A DNA stretch of 40,175 nucleotides from a virus. Positions 7,837-15,841 of the stretch are shown in pieces. The stretch lies in the IMG/VR virus record IMGVR_UViG_3300047553_000208, positions 1 through 40,175 of that record; one strand, written 5' to 3'. Below the pieces are notes generated by a model. It ran no database searches. It was not told where the DNA came from and worked only from the letters and a program-made list of their open reading frames with translations. The position numbers and the translations under genes were made by a program. Numbering within the stretch: position 1 is the first letter of the stretch; each line of letters begins with the position of its first letter.

Positions 7837-8769
7837 ATGGCAATATCAAGATTCAGCAACTCTCGGCTTTCTCAGGCGTTGCCAAAGTACACTCGCTTTT
7901 GGGACCAAACTACAGTATATGGACAATTAGTTGATATATTACTTGTAGCGGGTGGTGGTGCAGGTTCTGGTACCGATGCAGGCGGTGGTGGTGCTGGGGG
8001 TTTAATATATTTTGCAAATTCAGTTGCAAGTTATGGTGTTTCTAATTCAATCACCGTTGGCGGTGGAGGAACTGGTGGTGCCGCATACTCCAACGGAACA
8101 TCAGGCACAAACTCATCTTTTGGCTCTACATTAACTGCAGCAATCGGCGGTGGTCGAGGTGGTGGTGGTTCATCTACAGTAAATGGCGCATCTGGCGGTT
8201 CTGGCGGTGGTGGTGCTGGTAATACTGGTGGTGGTTCAGGTACGGGTGGTGCTTCAACACAAACAGGCGTAGGCGCAACTTCTTTCTATGGAAATGCTGG
8301 CGGAAATGGAGGTCCTGATGGACCTCGCCCTGGAGGTGGCGGTGGTGGTGCTGGTGCTGCTGGTGCAAGTTACAGCGGTTCATCTCCAGGAAACGGTGGC
8401 GCTGGAGTAAATGCAATTACTGGAACAACTCTTTCTACTTGGCTTTCCGCAACATCATCAGGAGCAAGTGGCTACTTAGCAGGTGGCGGTGGCGGTGGCA
8501 GTAATTATTCTGGCGGTGGTACAGGTGGCGCAGGTGGTGGCGGAAATGGTGCATCTGGCGCAAATGGTTCTGCCGCGACTGCAAATACAGGTTCTGGCGG
8601 TGGTGGCGGAGGAAACGACCAAGCAGGTGGTAATGGTGGTTCTGGAATTGTTTTGCTTAGATGCAGCGGTTCTGTAACTGCAACTGCAACTACAGGTTCA
8701 CCAACTCGCTATGAAACTGGTGGATACACATATTACAAATTTACAGGAAATGGAAGTATCACTTTCTAA
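7837..8769 (+). CDS. Glycine-rich tail tip / adhesin protein
   Basis: This 310-residue protein is dominated by Gly-Gly-Gly tracts (residues about 40-270) in a pattern like the glycine-rich receptor-binding domains of phage fibre tips. The expected end block is present: GNGGSGIVLLRC, then GGYTYYKFTGNGSITF. In known cases such domains pack polyglycine-II helices and form the variable host-contact surface. Codon choice from here to 10655 is richer in A and T than in the genes either side. The stop overlaps the next start (TAATG). Confidence 0.8.
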   Translation: MAISRFSNSRLSQALPKYTRFWDQTTVYGQLVDILLVAGGGAGSGTDAGGGGAGGLIYFANSVASYGVSNSITVGGGGTGGAAYSNGTSGTNSSFGSTLTAAIGGGRGGGGSSTVNGASGGSGGGGAGNTGGGSGTGGASTQTGVGATSFYGNAGGNGGPDGPRPGGGGGGAGAAGASYSGSSPGNGGAGVNAITGTTLSTWLSATSSGASGYLAGGGGGGSNYSGGGTGGAGGGGNGASGANGSAATANTGSGGGGGGNDQAGGNGGSGIVLLRCSGSVTATATTGSPTRYETGGYTYYKFTGNGSITF

Positions 8770-9083
8770 TGGCACACTTTGCTAAATTGGATGAAAACAA
8801 CATAGTCCTTGAAGTTAATGTTGTAAGCAACGATGCACTTGATGCATCTAATGAAGAAGCATCTGGTATTGCTTTCTTAACTGAGTGGTCAAGTGGATAC
8901 TCTAACTGGAAGCAAACTTCCTACAATGCAAGTATCCGTAAGAACTACGCAGGAATTGGGTACTCTTATGACCCAGTTCGTGATGCCTTTGTCCCGCCTA
9001 AGTGCCATGAAGAAGCAACCATTAACGAAGATACATGCCTTTGGGATTGCACCAATCAGGCACATAATTTCTTGGAGGCATAA
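8769..9083 (+). CDS. Conserved small phage protein (MAHFAKLDENNIVLEV type)
   Basis: The 104-residue protein matches a pattern I know from many aquatic phages: MAHFAKLDENNIVLEV at the start, SNWKQTSYNASIRKNYAGIG in the middle, and DPVRDAFVPPK near the end. It is usually coded among fibre genes; its role is not established. Three Cys near the C-terminus (CHEEATINEDTCLWDC) may bind a metal or form a disulphide. It is linked to both neighbours by overlapping stop and start codons. Confidence 0.75.
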   Translation: MAHFAKLDENNIVLEVNVVSNDALDASNEEASGIAFLTEWSSGYSNWKQTSYNASIRKNYAGIGYSYDPVRDAFVPPKCHEEATINEDTCLWDCTNQAHNFLEA

Positions 9084-9652
9084 TGTCAGTTCGTTTTTTC
9101 TCTAGGTCCAGTATTAAGACAGGCGTAAAGAGCGCTGACTTTTGGGATGGCTCTGCTGTAATTTTATATAACGATTTCTTTTATATTGGTAGTGGAACTG
9201 GAACGGGTAATACAATTACAGTTTCAAGTATTCCATCAACATATAAGAATCTTCGCATCTATTATACTGGGCGTACAGATGCTGGAAGCACCTCCGTTGA
9301 TAACTGCCAAATACGGTTAAATGGTGGTGGTTCAAACGATTACTATGGAGCATATTGGGGTAGCGGAAACGCTACAACAACTAGCGTTTTTCCAATGCGT
9401 ACAACAGCATCGTCAGCAACTAGCGATTATCTTGGTGCTGGCTGGATGGACATATTTAATTACTCTGCAACAAGTGGACCATTAAAACAAATTCACGGAT
9501 ATTACACAGCAGTATCTCCGCAGGGTCAAGAGATATTTACTGGTTATCATACTTGGACAGTATCTAATACTGCTATTAATTCAATTACTTTTGGATATGG
9601 TGCTGGTAATTTTGTTGCTGGTTCTAAAATTGACATCTACGGATATAACTAG
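9083..9652 (+). CDS. Receptor-binding beta-domain protein, paralogue 1
   Basis: The 189-residue protein is the first of three related proteins in a row. After a distinct basic N-terminus (about 25 residues) it has the shared block SSIPSTYKNLRIYYTGR, a Gly/Ser/Thr/aromatic-rich middle and the shared end AINSITFGYGAGNF then KIDIYGYN. This looks like a single jelly-roll domain of the kind used for carbohydrate binding at fibre tips. GGAGG precedes the ATG. Confidence 0.65.
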   Translation: MSVRFFSRSSIKTGVKSADFWDGSAVILYNDFFYIGSGTGTGNTITVSSIPSTYKNLRIYYTGRTDAGSTSVDNCQIRLNGGGSNDYYGAYWGSGNATTTSVFPMRTTASSATSDYLGAGWMDIFNYSATSGPLKQIHGYYTAVSPQGQEIFTGYHTWTVSNTAINSITFGYGAGNFVAGSKIDIYGYN

Positions 9653-9660
9653 GAGAGACT

Positions 9661-10155
9661 ATGCCTACAGCAACCTATGTACCATTAGCAACATTTACTG
9701 GTTCTGGAACACATGCTTTTACCTCAATACCTCAAACCTATACACATTTAATAGTTGTAAACTATGGGTTACTCTCGAGCGCTGGTCCAGATAACCTTGT
9801 CTTGCAAGTTGGAAATAATAGTTACGATACTGGAACTAATTATACTTACAAGTTTTTTGGCGCTAATAACTCAGGTGCTTATGGTACTGGTTCAAATGTT
9901 AGCACTACTGGCATGTTAGTTGGCGCTATTGATACAAGTTACTTTTCGGTATCAACAACTGTTATTATGAATTATAGTTCAACTTCTCGTCAAAAAAACT
10001 TTATTGCAAGAAATGGTGGATATAATACATCTGGTCAATCCAATGCAATTTGGGGTGGGCAATGGAAAACTACTGGCACAGCAATTAATCAATTAAAGTT
10101 TACTAACAATTTTGCTGCTGGAAGTGCAACAACTATTTACGGATTGGTGGCTTAA
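9661..10155 (+). CDS. Receptor-binding beta-domain protein, paralogue 2
   Basis: The 164-residue protein shares with its neighbours TSIPQTYTHLIVV near residue 22 and the end AINQLKFTNNFAAGS then TTIYGLVA. The middle is rich in Asn, Gly, Ser and Tyr and differs from the other copies, as expected if it is the host-contact surface. The DNA around the shared block is nearly identical to that of paralogue 3 (TCAATACCTCAAAC in both), pointing to fairly recent duplication or gene conversion. TAGGAGAG precedes the ATG. Confidence 0.65.
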   Translation: MPTATYVPLATFTGSGTHAFTSIPQTYTHLIVVNYGLLSSAGPDNLVLQVGNNSYDTGTNYTYKFFGANNSGAYGTGSNVSTTGMLVGAIDTSYFSVSTTVIMNYSSTSRQKNFIARNGGYNTSGQSNAIWGGQWKTTGTAINQLKFTNNFAAGSATTIYGLVA

Positions 10156-10157
10156 CT

Positions 10158-10655
10158 ATGCCGAACCCAACTTGGACCTTAATTGGTCGTCAAGATGTTA
10201 CAGGTGCAACTCAAAATAACTTTGCATTTACTTCAATACCTCAAACATATCAGGACCTAGTTCTAATTGCCACATTAAGGTACGATGGTTCTAGCAGCGT
10301 ATGGGCAGATGCTGGCTGGACATTAAATGGTTCTCCAAGTGCAAGTGGTATCTATATGGGTGGCACGGGCGGGGGCGACAGAGCAGGAAATTATCCTGGT
10401 CAATTTACTACTGTTTACAATAATGCTACAGCAGGATATTTTCCTATGAATATCGCATACTTTCCATCCTATGCAGGTAATGGAATCAAATGTTATTGGA
10501 CTTCTGGAAGCAGCGGTTATCCTTCTGCTCCAATGTATGACAACCAAGATTCTGGTGTATATCCAGGTTACACAAGTGCAATAACAAGCATTACAATAAA
10601 TGGTACTTTTGTACAAGGTTGTTCAGCAGCGTTATACGGAATCAAATCTAGTTAA
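10158..10655 (+). CDS. Receptor-binding beta-domain protein, paralogue 3
   Basis: The 165-residue protein has the shared block TSIPQTYQDLVLIATLR and the end TSITINGTFVQGCSAALYGI. The middle is unlike the other two copies and rich in Gly, Ser, Tyr and Pro. It starts three bases after the previous stop, without its own strong Shine-Dalgarno sequence, so it probably depends on translation from upstream. Confidence 0.65.
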   Translation: MPNPTWTLIGRQDVTGATQNNFAFTSIPQTYQDLVLIATLRYDGSSSVWADAGWTLNGSPSASGIYMGGTGGGDRAGNYPGQFTTVYNNATAGYFPMNIAYFPSYAGNGIKCYWTSGSSGYPSAPMYDNQDSGVYPGYTSAITSITINGTFVQGCSAALYGIKSS

Positions 10656-10665
10656 GGAGAAATCA

Positions 10666-10896
10666 ATGACAACACCAGAATTAATTTGGAACGAGTTTAA
10701 CTGCGAAACAGGCGAAACAATTACCCGCCCATTTACAGCAGAAGAAACAGCAGAGTGGCAAGCAGCACAGGCTGCAAATGCTGCACGCAGAGCAGCGGAA
10801 GAAGCAGAAGCAGCAGCAAAAGCAGAGGCAAAAGCATCAGCCGAAGCAAAGTTGGCAGCACTTGGTTTGACTGCTGACGAAATCGCAGCACTCTAA
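10666..10896 (+). CDS. Tail-fibre assembly-like protein
   Basis: The 76-residue protein starts at the ATG after AAGGAGAAATCA; an upstream start at 10600 would overlap the previous gene and lacks a binding site. It reads IWNEFNCETGETITRPFTAEE, then a charged Ala/Glu/Lys helix and LAALGLTADEIAAL. This order recalls short fibre-assembly proteins of tailed phages, whose end is a helix followed by LGLT-x-E-I. It may chaperone fibre folding. Confidence in the function is moderate. Confidence 0.6.
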   Translation: MTTPELIWNEFNCETGETITRPFTAEETAEWQAAQAANAARRAAEEAEAAAKAEAKASAEAKLAALGLTADEIAAL

Positions 10897-10915
10897 ACAA
10901 TTAAACAATTCACCT

Positions 10916-10944
10916 GAGCATGTGTGTAAACTGCTCTATTTTTT
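10916..10944 (+). terminator. Weak terminator-like stem between fibre and tail genes
   Basis: GAGCA pairs with TGCTC (5 bp, 11-base loop), followed within two bases by six T. The stem is short, so it would stop only part of the transcripts. TGTCTTAA follows, just before the AAGGAG of the next gene. It could also be an attenuator or processing site. Confidence 0.35.
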
Positions 10945-10965
10945 ATGTCTTAAATAAGGAGAAGC

Positions 10966-12936
10966 ATGGCTACGAGCAGACCGCCCGATATATCCGAGCG
11001 CGTGATTATAGACCTTTCAGGTCGCGCCTCCGCATACTATGACCCAACCACATACAAGTTCGATGTGGCTATTGGTTCGCTTCCGTTTATCTATGCCATC
11101 ACAGACCAGACACCTTACCGCCGTCAGACTGCAGAGTTTCGTACTCAGCGCTTTGATAACTCGCGTGACCCAGGTGAGCAGTCGCTCTCTGGTTCTGGTT
11201 ACTGGATTAGAAGTCAGTCATCCTTTCACCTTGGCGCAGGTATCACATACCAAGAGCCAATCGTTGGAACTCCAGAGGAAGTTCGCTTCCGCTATGTAGA
11301 TAGCGTAGGGCTAGACATCTGGGAGCCAGGACAGATTAAACTCCTTAAGGATACCTACCTACAGGAAGGCTCAGCCTCCCGTGCTGGCGTATTCTCAACA
11401 ACCATCGGTGGGGTTGACTACCTCATCAAAGTAACTGGTGCATCTACTGAGTCTATTCGTGTCTTAAGAATCAGAGTATCAGACGGGCAAGAAACCACTA
11501 TCATAAACAATACTCAGATTACTGAGAACATCCTTTACGGTGCTATGGGTGGTAACGACTTGATGTTGGTTACACCAACTAAGGTATGGCGTTACTCCTT
11601 TGATGAGGCTACCCCTGCCTTGCACCAAGACTATGCAATCAACACAGCCAACGCTGTTACTGCAAACATCGGCTATGTCAAGCAGCGCTTTATCCTTGCT
11701 TTCTCTGACACAGCAAAGAATACTTTTGTCTATGAACTAAACCGTAACACAGGCTCAAGCATCAACCTCAGCACCCTTACTCCAGTCAACGGTTCTACTA
11801 CCCTGCCTATTGGTTTTACCTTTACCGCAGTCACGGAGTCAAGCGGTGCTATCTATGTCGGCGGTTACTCAGGCGACCAGGGCTTAGCCTTTAAGATTAC
11901 AGTTGATACTGCTGGCACACTCAGCACAATGTCCACAGTCCTCATCCTTCCACGAGGTGAGATTCTGACATCACTCTATGGCTACCTTGGTACCTTCGTA
12001 ATGGTTGGCACTAGCCAGGGAGTGCGTGTGGCTATAGTTGACGATAACTCTAATCTGTCTTATGGACCAATTATCTTTGAGACTAACGGCAATGTCTATG
12101 CCTTCACAGCCCGCAATGAGTTTGTCTGGGCAGGCGTGGCTGGACAAGTTGATGGTTACTCAGGACTTATCCGCTTTAACCTTGGCTCACCCCTATCAAC
12201 AGGTGGTTATGCCTATGCCAAGGATGTCTATGCCGTCTCTACAACGGGGGCTGTATGGTCCATTGCAACCCTTCCAGATGGGCGCAAAGCATTTACTGTA
12301 GAAGATTCTGGTTTGTGGATTGAAGAAGAAGATAAACTCGTAGAGTCTGGTCAGTTCACAGTCGGTATTGTCCGCTTTGATACCTTTGAAAACAAAGCAT
12401 GGAAGCGTTTGAAGATTCGCTTTGATGGTGTGCTACAAGGTGACATAGATATTCTAAGGACAGTCAATGGTGTTAACGAAGCGTTCAAGACAGTTACCGA
12501 AGGCACCACAGAAATCTACGACTACGACCTTGCTTCTGTCTTTACAGATGTTGGAGCCGAAGCACAGTTCACCTTCCGTCTTAACCGTAACTCTACTGAT
12601 ACTTCGCTTGGCGCGACTATGCTTGGTTACTCTATCAAGGCTCTGCCTACACCTACTCGCGCTCGCGTACTACAGATTCCTATCCTTTGCTTTGACAAAG
12701 AGACAGATAGAAACCGACAGATAGTTGGCTTTGATGGCTATGCGCTATCAAGAATCCAAGCCCTTGAACAACTAGAAGCACAGGGTCAGACTGTCATCAT
12801 CCAGGACTTCACCGCTGGTGGCGAACCTACCGAAGCGGTGGTAGAGCAAGTTACATTTACAAGAACAACTCCTCCTCAAGTAGGCTTCTCAGGCTACGGT
12901 GGAATTGTGAACATAGTCGCCCGTACCGTTGTCTAA
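10966..12936 (+). CDS. Large tail protein, nozzle or stabiliser-like
   Basis: The 656-residue protein is almost all beta-strand with repeated short blades (for example TVLILPRGEILTSLYGYLGTF and SSGAIYVGGYSGDQGLAFKI), as in a beta-propeller. The N-terminus has conserved-looking blocks (SLPFIYAITDQTPYRRQTAEF; DPGEQSLSGSGYWIRSQSSFH). Size and place, after adaptor and fibres and before lysis genes, fit the large tail-tube (nozzle) or DNA-stabilising protein of short-tailed phages. I cannot show homology, so a different minor tail role is possible. Confidence 0.55.
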   Translation: MATSRPPDISERVIIDLSGRASAYYDPTTYKFDVAIGSLPFIYAITDQTPYRRQTAEFRTQRFDNSRDPGEQSLSGSGYWIRSQSSFHLGAGITYQEPIVGTPEEVRFRYVDSVGLDIWEPGQIKLLKDTYLQEGSASRAGVFSTTIGGVDYLIKVTGASTESIRVLRIRVSDGQETTIINNTQITENILYGAMGGNDLMLVTPTKVWRYSFDEATPALHQDYAINTANAVTANIGYVKQRFILAFSDTAKNTFVYELNRNTGSSINLSTLTPVNGSTTLPIGFTFTAVTESSGAIYVGGYSGDQGLAFKITVDTAGTLSTMSTVLILPRGEILTSLYGYLGTFVMVGTSQGVRVAIVDDNSNLSYGPIIFETNGNVYAFTARNEFVWAGVAGQVDGYSGLIRFNLGSPLSTGGYAYAKDVYAVSTTGAVWSIATLPDGRKAFTVEDSGLWIEEEDKLVESGQFTVGIVRFDTFENKAWKRLKIRFDGVLQGDIDILRTVNGVNEAFKTVTEGTTEIYDYDLASVFTDVGAEAQFTFRLNRNSTDTSLGATMLGYSIKALPTPTRARVLQIPILCFDKETDRNRQIVGFDGYALSRIQALEQLEAQGQTVIIQDFTAGGEPTEAVVEQVTFTRTTPPQVGFSGYGGIVNIVARTVV

Positions 12937-12952
12937 ACTATAAGGATAAGAG

Positions 12953-13156
12953 ATGACTCCTGCTGATTGGCTAGCACTAGCCGTTGCCATAACAACTATC
13001 GTTGGAGGTTTTACCGCAGCCGTAAGATGGTTAGTAAAGCATTACCTATACGAACTTAAGCCGAATTCTGGCTCCAGTTTAAAAGATAAAGTTAATTCGC
13101 TTGAGGAAAAAGTTGAGTTCCTAACTGACCTCGTAAAAGAAGCGTTAAAGAAATGA
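12953..13156 (+). CDS. Holin-like small membrane protein
   Basis: The 67-residue protein has one hydrophobic segment (LALAVAITTIVGGFTAAV, about residues 6-23), a short basic turn (RWLVKH) and a charged coiled-coil end (LKDKVNSLEEKVEFLTDLV). It lies directly before the endolysin. A single-span protein with a cytoplasmic coiled coil fits a class III-type holin or a holin partner. A second membrane protein follows the endolysin, so one may be holin and the other an antiholin or accessory. Confidence 0.6.
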   Translation: MTPADWLALAVAITTIVGGFTAAVRWLVKHYLYELKPNSGSSLKDKVNSLEEKVEFLTDLVKEALKK

Positions 13157-13162
13157 GCAAAG

Positions 13163-13624
13163 ATGAAACCTGTTGTCAAGAAAGCCACGCCTGCTGCGAT
13201 TGCTGTATTGCGCCAAGCAACGGCGTTGTTTCCGAGGCGCAAGAAAGCCAGCGATGGACTTCTGCCATCGGCTGCTCATGTAAAACAGAGTCCTGATTCA
13301 GACCACAACACAGGACTTGCTGTTGATTTAACACACGACCCTAAGGGTGGCATTGACTGCGCAGATATATTTGAAAAGTTAAAGGAGGATAAGCGTGTCT
13401 CGTACCTTATTTTCCAAGGCAAAATCTGGAGCAGACCAAAAGCCAGAGAAGGAAATAGGAAATACTCTGGGAGTAATCCTCATAACAAGCACCTTCATAT
13501 TTCTATTAACTCCGCTATGGCTACCGATACTTCTCCATGGTTTCCATGGCTAGGTAAACCAAAGGCAGTAGCAAAGGTTGTTGCAAAGGTAAAACCCCTA
13601 CCAAAGAAAAAGGAAAACAAATGA
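13163..13624 (+). CDS. Endolysin, M15-type peptidase
   Basis: The 153-residue protein has the zinc-site pattern of D,D/L-Ala-D-Glu peptidases of family M15: SDHNTGLAVDLTHDP (about residues 45-60) with His and Asp ligands, and HNKHLHISI (about 107-115) with the last His ligand. It should cut peptidoglycan stem peptides at the end of infection. The Lys-rich C-terminus (residues about 132-153) may bind the cell wall. It has no signal peptide, so it relies on the flanking holin-like proteins. It overlaps the next gene by four bases. Confidence 0.8.
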   Translation: MKPVVKKATPAAIAVLRQATALFPRRKKASDGLLPSAAHVKQSPDSDHNTGLAVDLTHDPKGGIDCADIFEKLKEDKRVSYLIFQGKIWSRPKAREGNRKYSGSNPHNKHLHISINSAMATDTSPWFPWLGKPKAVAKVVAKVKPLPKKKENK

Positions 13625-13821
13625 AACTTAAACTATCTGACAAGCATAAGAAGGCTATTAAGTCTTACCTTCATGCAGTAGCAGCATCAGCCATTGTTAT
13701 GGGAGTAGCACTCCTTACTGAGATGGCACCACACTATGCTGTTCTTATCGGTGCAATCGCAGGACCTGCAATCAAGTGGGCTGACAAGCATGACGATGAT
13801 TTTGGGCTAGGCTCAAAGTAA
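13621..13821 (+). CDS. Holin
   Basis: The 66-residue protein has a basic start, two hydrophobic segments (YLHAVAASAIVMGVALL, about 16-32, and YAVLIGAIAGPAIKW, about 39-53) and a charged end (DKHDDDFGLGSK). This resembles two-span holins of actinobacterial phages. It is translationally coupled to the endolysin and is the last gene of the late operon before a strong terminator. Confidence 0.7.
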   Translation: MKLKLSDKHKKAIKSYLHAVAASAIVMGVALLTEMAPHYAVLIGAIAGPAIKWADKHDDDFGLGSK

Positions 13822-13844
13822 TACAGTCTTAAGACACAAAGAAA

Positions 13845-13883
13845 CCCCCGCGCTAGAGAAATCTAGTTAGCGGGGGCTTTTTT
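13845..13883. terminator. Strong terminator after lysis genes
   Basis: CCCCCGC (13845) pairs with GCGGGGG (13870) around a second stem, CTAGA-GAAA-TCTAG, and six T follow at 13878. This ends the late rightward operon. Read leftward, the same stem is followed by TTTCTTTG, so it can also stop the leftward unit carrying the tRNA. A TTAAGACA copy lies just before it. Confidence 0.88.
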
Positions 13884-13901
13884 GCTTTTCTAATGTGGTT
13901 A

Positions 13902-13977
13902 GGTGTAGCCCTGTAACATTGTTCGCTATTAGTACAGGCTTGGCGAGGGCATGCGCGAACCGACCCTCAACTACACC
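13902..13977 (-). ncRNA. Candidate three-way-junction RNA with kissing loops
   Basis: GGTGTAG (13902) and CTACACC (13971) form a perfect 7-bp outer stem. Inside are two hairpins: CCTGTA/TACAGG (13910/13933) and GAGGG/CCCTC (13945/13964). Their loops contain GTTCGC (13921) and GCGAAC (13955), which are exact complements, so the loops could kiss. It lies between tRNA-Glu and the terminator; if read leftward it would be part of the tRNA transcript. Strand is uncertain because the pairing is symmetrical. No known RNA family is recognised. Confidence 0.4.
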
Positions 13978-13981
13978 GCCG

Positions 13982-14053
13982 TAGCGCGACAGGGAATTGA
14001 ACCCTGATTACAAGGTTGAAAACCTTGCGTTCTAACCATTGAACTACCGCGCC
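13982..14053 (-). tRNA. tRNA-Glu (anticodon UUC)
   Basis: The 72-base cloverleaf is complete: acceptor GGCGCGG/TCGCGCT with two G-U pairs, D stem GTTC/GAAC with a GG-containing loop, anticodon stem CAAGG/CCTTG with loop TTTTCAA (anticodon TTC), variable TAAT, T stem CAGGG/CCCTG with loop TTCAATT, discriminator A. CCA is not encoded. It reads GAA codons. It is probably transcribed leftward with the two zinc-ribbon genes upstream. Confidence 0.93.
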
Positions 14054-14087
14054 CTTTCCTTGACCGCTTCCCCATCAGCCAAGAAAA

Positions 14088-14264
14088 CTATCCGCCTGTC
14101 TTATAAAAGCCAGAGCCTTTAAACTGTATCGCGGGCGGAGAGTACACACGGATTGTATCACCACCACACAAGGTACACTTAGGTGCGACATGGCTTTCAT
14201 CAAAGGCAAGTAGCGTTTCAGATATTACATTACAACTGATACAACGAAAGTCATACTTAGGCAT
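14088..14264 (-). CDS. FmdB-like zinc-ribbon protein
   Basis: The 58-residue protein starts MPKYDFRCISC and has a second pair in PKCTLCGG, giving the CxxC...CxxC ribbon of the FmdB family, with the usual short Gly-rich end (IQFKGSGFYKTGG). FmdB-type proteins are tiny, thought regulatory, and common in actinobacteria and their phages. The start at 14264 gives the family's typical length; longer upstream readings do not. It overlaps the upstream gene by eight bases. Confidence 0.78.
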   Translation of the reverse strand: MPKYDFRCISCNVISETLLAFDESHVAPKCTLCGGDTIRVYSPPAIQFKGSGFYKTGG

Positions 14265-14478
14265 TAAGGTCCGCCAAACATGGAGCAGTAAGCAAAGCGC
14301 CACAGGCGCTGCACTCTGCATCTAACATATACAAAGAGATTTCATGGTCATCAAAAGTTGCACGGATAATAAAAACTTTTTCACCGCATGGGCAAGCATG
14401 AGTAGGCACACCTCTATAGTTAGCCTTTGCTGGCTTTGGCTTACGCCAACGCCTGGCTATACTTAACCCGTTCTGCAC
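14257..14478 (-). CDS. Small Cys-rich protein, unknown
   Basis: Two Cys pairs, CPCGEKVF and CSACGALLTAPC, flank FDDHEISLYMLDAE, so it probably binds zinc. The start is uncertain: no ATG precedes the motifs, and I chose GTG 14478, giving 73 residues. Another GTG at 14538 would add 20 residues and crowd the divergent promoter region. Neither has a clear Shine-Dalgarno sequence. It heads the leftward unit with the FmdB-like gene and tRNA-Glu. Confidence 0.55.
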   Translation of the reverse strand: MQNGLSIARRWRKPKPAKANYRGVPTHACPCGEKVFIIRATFDDHEISLYMLDAECSACGALLTAPCLADLNA

Positions 14479-14586
14479 GAACAGGAGTGTACTGGAAAAT
14501 TGAATTACATACCTGTAGTTTCTCTCGGCGTGTCGCACAATAGAAGAGACTTTGTAGCGTAAACTCCTCTATTGAAAGGAAGTTAT

Positions 14587-15426
14587 ATGACACTAGAAGA
14601 AAAGACGGGGAAGAACTATATCTCCCACAGCGCCATGTCAACATGGCTTAACTGTGGTTGGTCCTTCTACCTCACCCGTATCCAAAAGATACAGGAGAAC
14701 CCATCCTACTGGCTAGTAGGTGGCAAGTCTTTGCACGAGGGTACAGAAATCTATGATGCCCTTGAGCCAGGAGTAGCCTTCGATTCTCGTGCTGTCTTTG
14801 AACAGCGCTGGGCAGAGAACTACAAACTGGCAGACAATGGCATGCCCTTCCGTGCTGGTGGCAAGAAAAGCACAGCATATCCAAACAAGGAAGATGCTCG
14901 CTGGTGGCTAGACAATGGACCTAAGATGCTTGACTTCTGGGTTCAGTTCCGTGAGACAAGTGGATACACAATCTACGAACTACCTGACGGAGCCAAGGCT
15001 GTAGAAACAGAACTTAATACAGAAGTTGGTGGCGTAAGCATGAAGGGGTTTCTTGACCGCTTGATGGTATCGCCCGAAGGTGAACTGATTGTTGTTGATA
15101 TTAAGACATCAAGTAAAGCACCAGTCACCTACACCCAGTTGGGTACCTACGCAATCTTGACAGAGAAAACAATGGGCATCCGCCCAGTCAAGGGCGCATA
15201 CTGGATGGCTCGCACAGGGGAGTTAACTGAACCTGTAGAGTTGGACCACTACACCGAAGGTCGCTTGGCTACCCATGTCAAGGGCTTTAAGATTGCAGTT
15301 GATAACAATATCTTCATCCCACAACCTGGGTTTATGTGCGGTACTTGTTCAGTCAACCATGCATGCTATGCAGTAAAAGGAAAGAACTCCCATCTCTACC
15401 CTGAACTAGGAGAAACAAATGAGTAA
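14587..15426 (+). CDS. RecB/Cas4-like PD-(D/E)XK exonuclease
   Basis: The 279-residue protein has the nuclease core: FLDRLMVSPEG then LIVVDIKTSSKAP (D...D-x-K, about residues 155-180), then the QLGTYAIL helix with the usual Q/Y pair. Cys occurs near the start (WLNCGWSFY) and as three near the end (CGTCSVNHAC), the spacing of the 4Fe-4S cluster of RecB/AddB/Cas4-type nucleases. It likely processes DNA ends in replication or recombination. The ATG at 14587 follows AAAGGA. It is the first gene of the rightward replication module. Confidence 0.8.
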   Translation: MTLEEKTGKNYISHSAMSTWLNCGWSFYLTRIQKIQENPSYWLVGGKSLHEGTEIYDALEPGVAFDSRAVFEQRWAENYKLADNGMPFRAGGKKSTAYPNKEDARWWLDNGPKMLDFWVQFRETSGYTIYELPDGAKAVETELNTEVGGVSMKGFLDRLMVSPEGELIVVDIKTSSKAPVTYTQLGTYAILTEKTMGIRPVKGAYWMARTGELTEPVELDHYTEGRLATHVKGFKIAVDNNIFIPQPGFMCGTCSVNHACYAVKGKNSHLYPELGETNE

Positions 15427-15838
15427 CGAAAACGCACCAATTCAGATTAACTTCAAGACAAAGAAAGACGGCATGCTCATCAACCTTCGTGCCAACGATG
15501 GAGCAGAACTTGATTTGCTTCTTGACCAAGTATCACAACGCCTCGCTGCACTTATTGATTTGGAAACAACTTCTGAATCTATGGCTCGTAGCGCAGGTGC
15601 AACCAACACAATTCAAGAAGCCTTCCCAGGCGCACAGGTTGTACATCAGGGTGCAGTACAGCGCCCAGCACCACAGGCACCAGCAGCACCAGGCACAATC
15701 CCTAACTGTGCATGCGGTGCAGGTCCAATGCGCTTTGTTGCAGCAGGTATCTCTAAGTCAACAGGCAAGCCATACCGCGCCTTCTATGCATGTCCTCAGC
15801 CACAAGGTCAGGCTTGCAGCCACAAGGCACAGCCATAA
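15419..15838 (+). CDS. Possible DNA-binding protein with C-terminal zinc knuckle
   Basis: The 139-residue protein overlaps the nuclease gene by eight bases. An N-terminal beta/helix part (INFKTKKDGMLINLRAND) is joined by a Pro/Ala-rich linker (about 80-95) to a Cys region: CACGAGPMRF, then FYACPQPQGQACSH. The latter resembles topoisomerase/primase-type zinc ribbons that bind single strands. Its place between nuclease and helicase genes suggests a single-strand-binding or recombination partner, but this is inference. Confidence 0.55.
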   Translation: MSNENAPIQINFKTKKDGMLINLRANDGAELDLLLDQVSQRLAALIDLETTSESMARSAGATNTIQEAFPGAQVVHQGAVQRPAPQAPAAPGTIPNCACGAGPMRFVAAGISKSTGKPYRAFYACPQPQGQACSHKAQP

Positions 15839-15841
15839 TCC

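Noticed and set aside
13902-13977. Hammerhead ribozyme
   Set aside because: Three-way junction with loop contacts, but CTGATGA and GAAA core sequences are missing.
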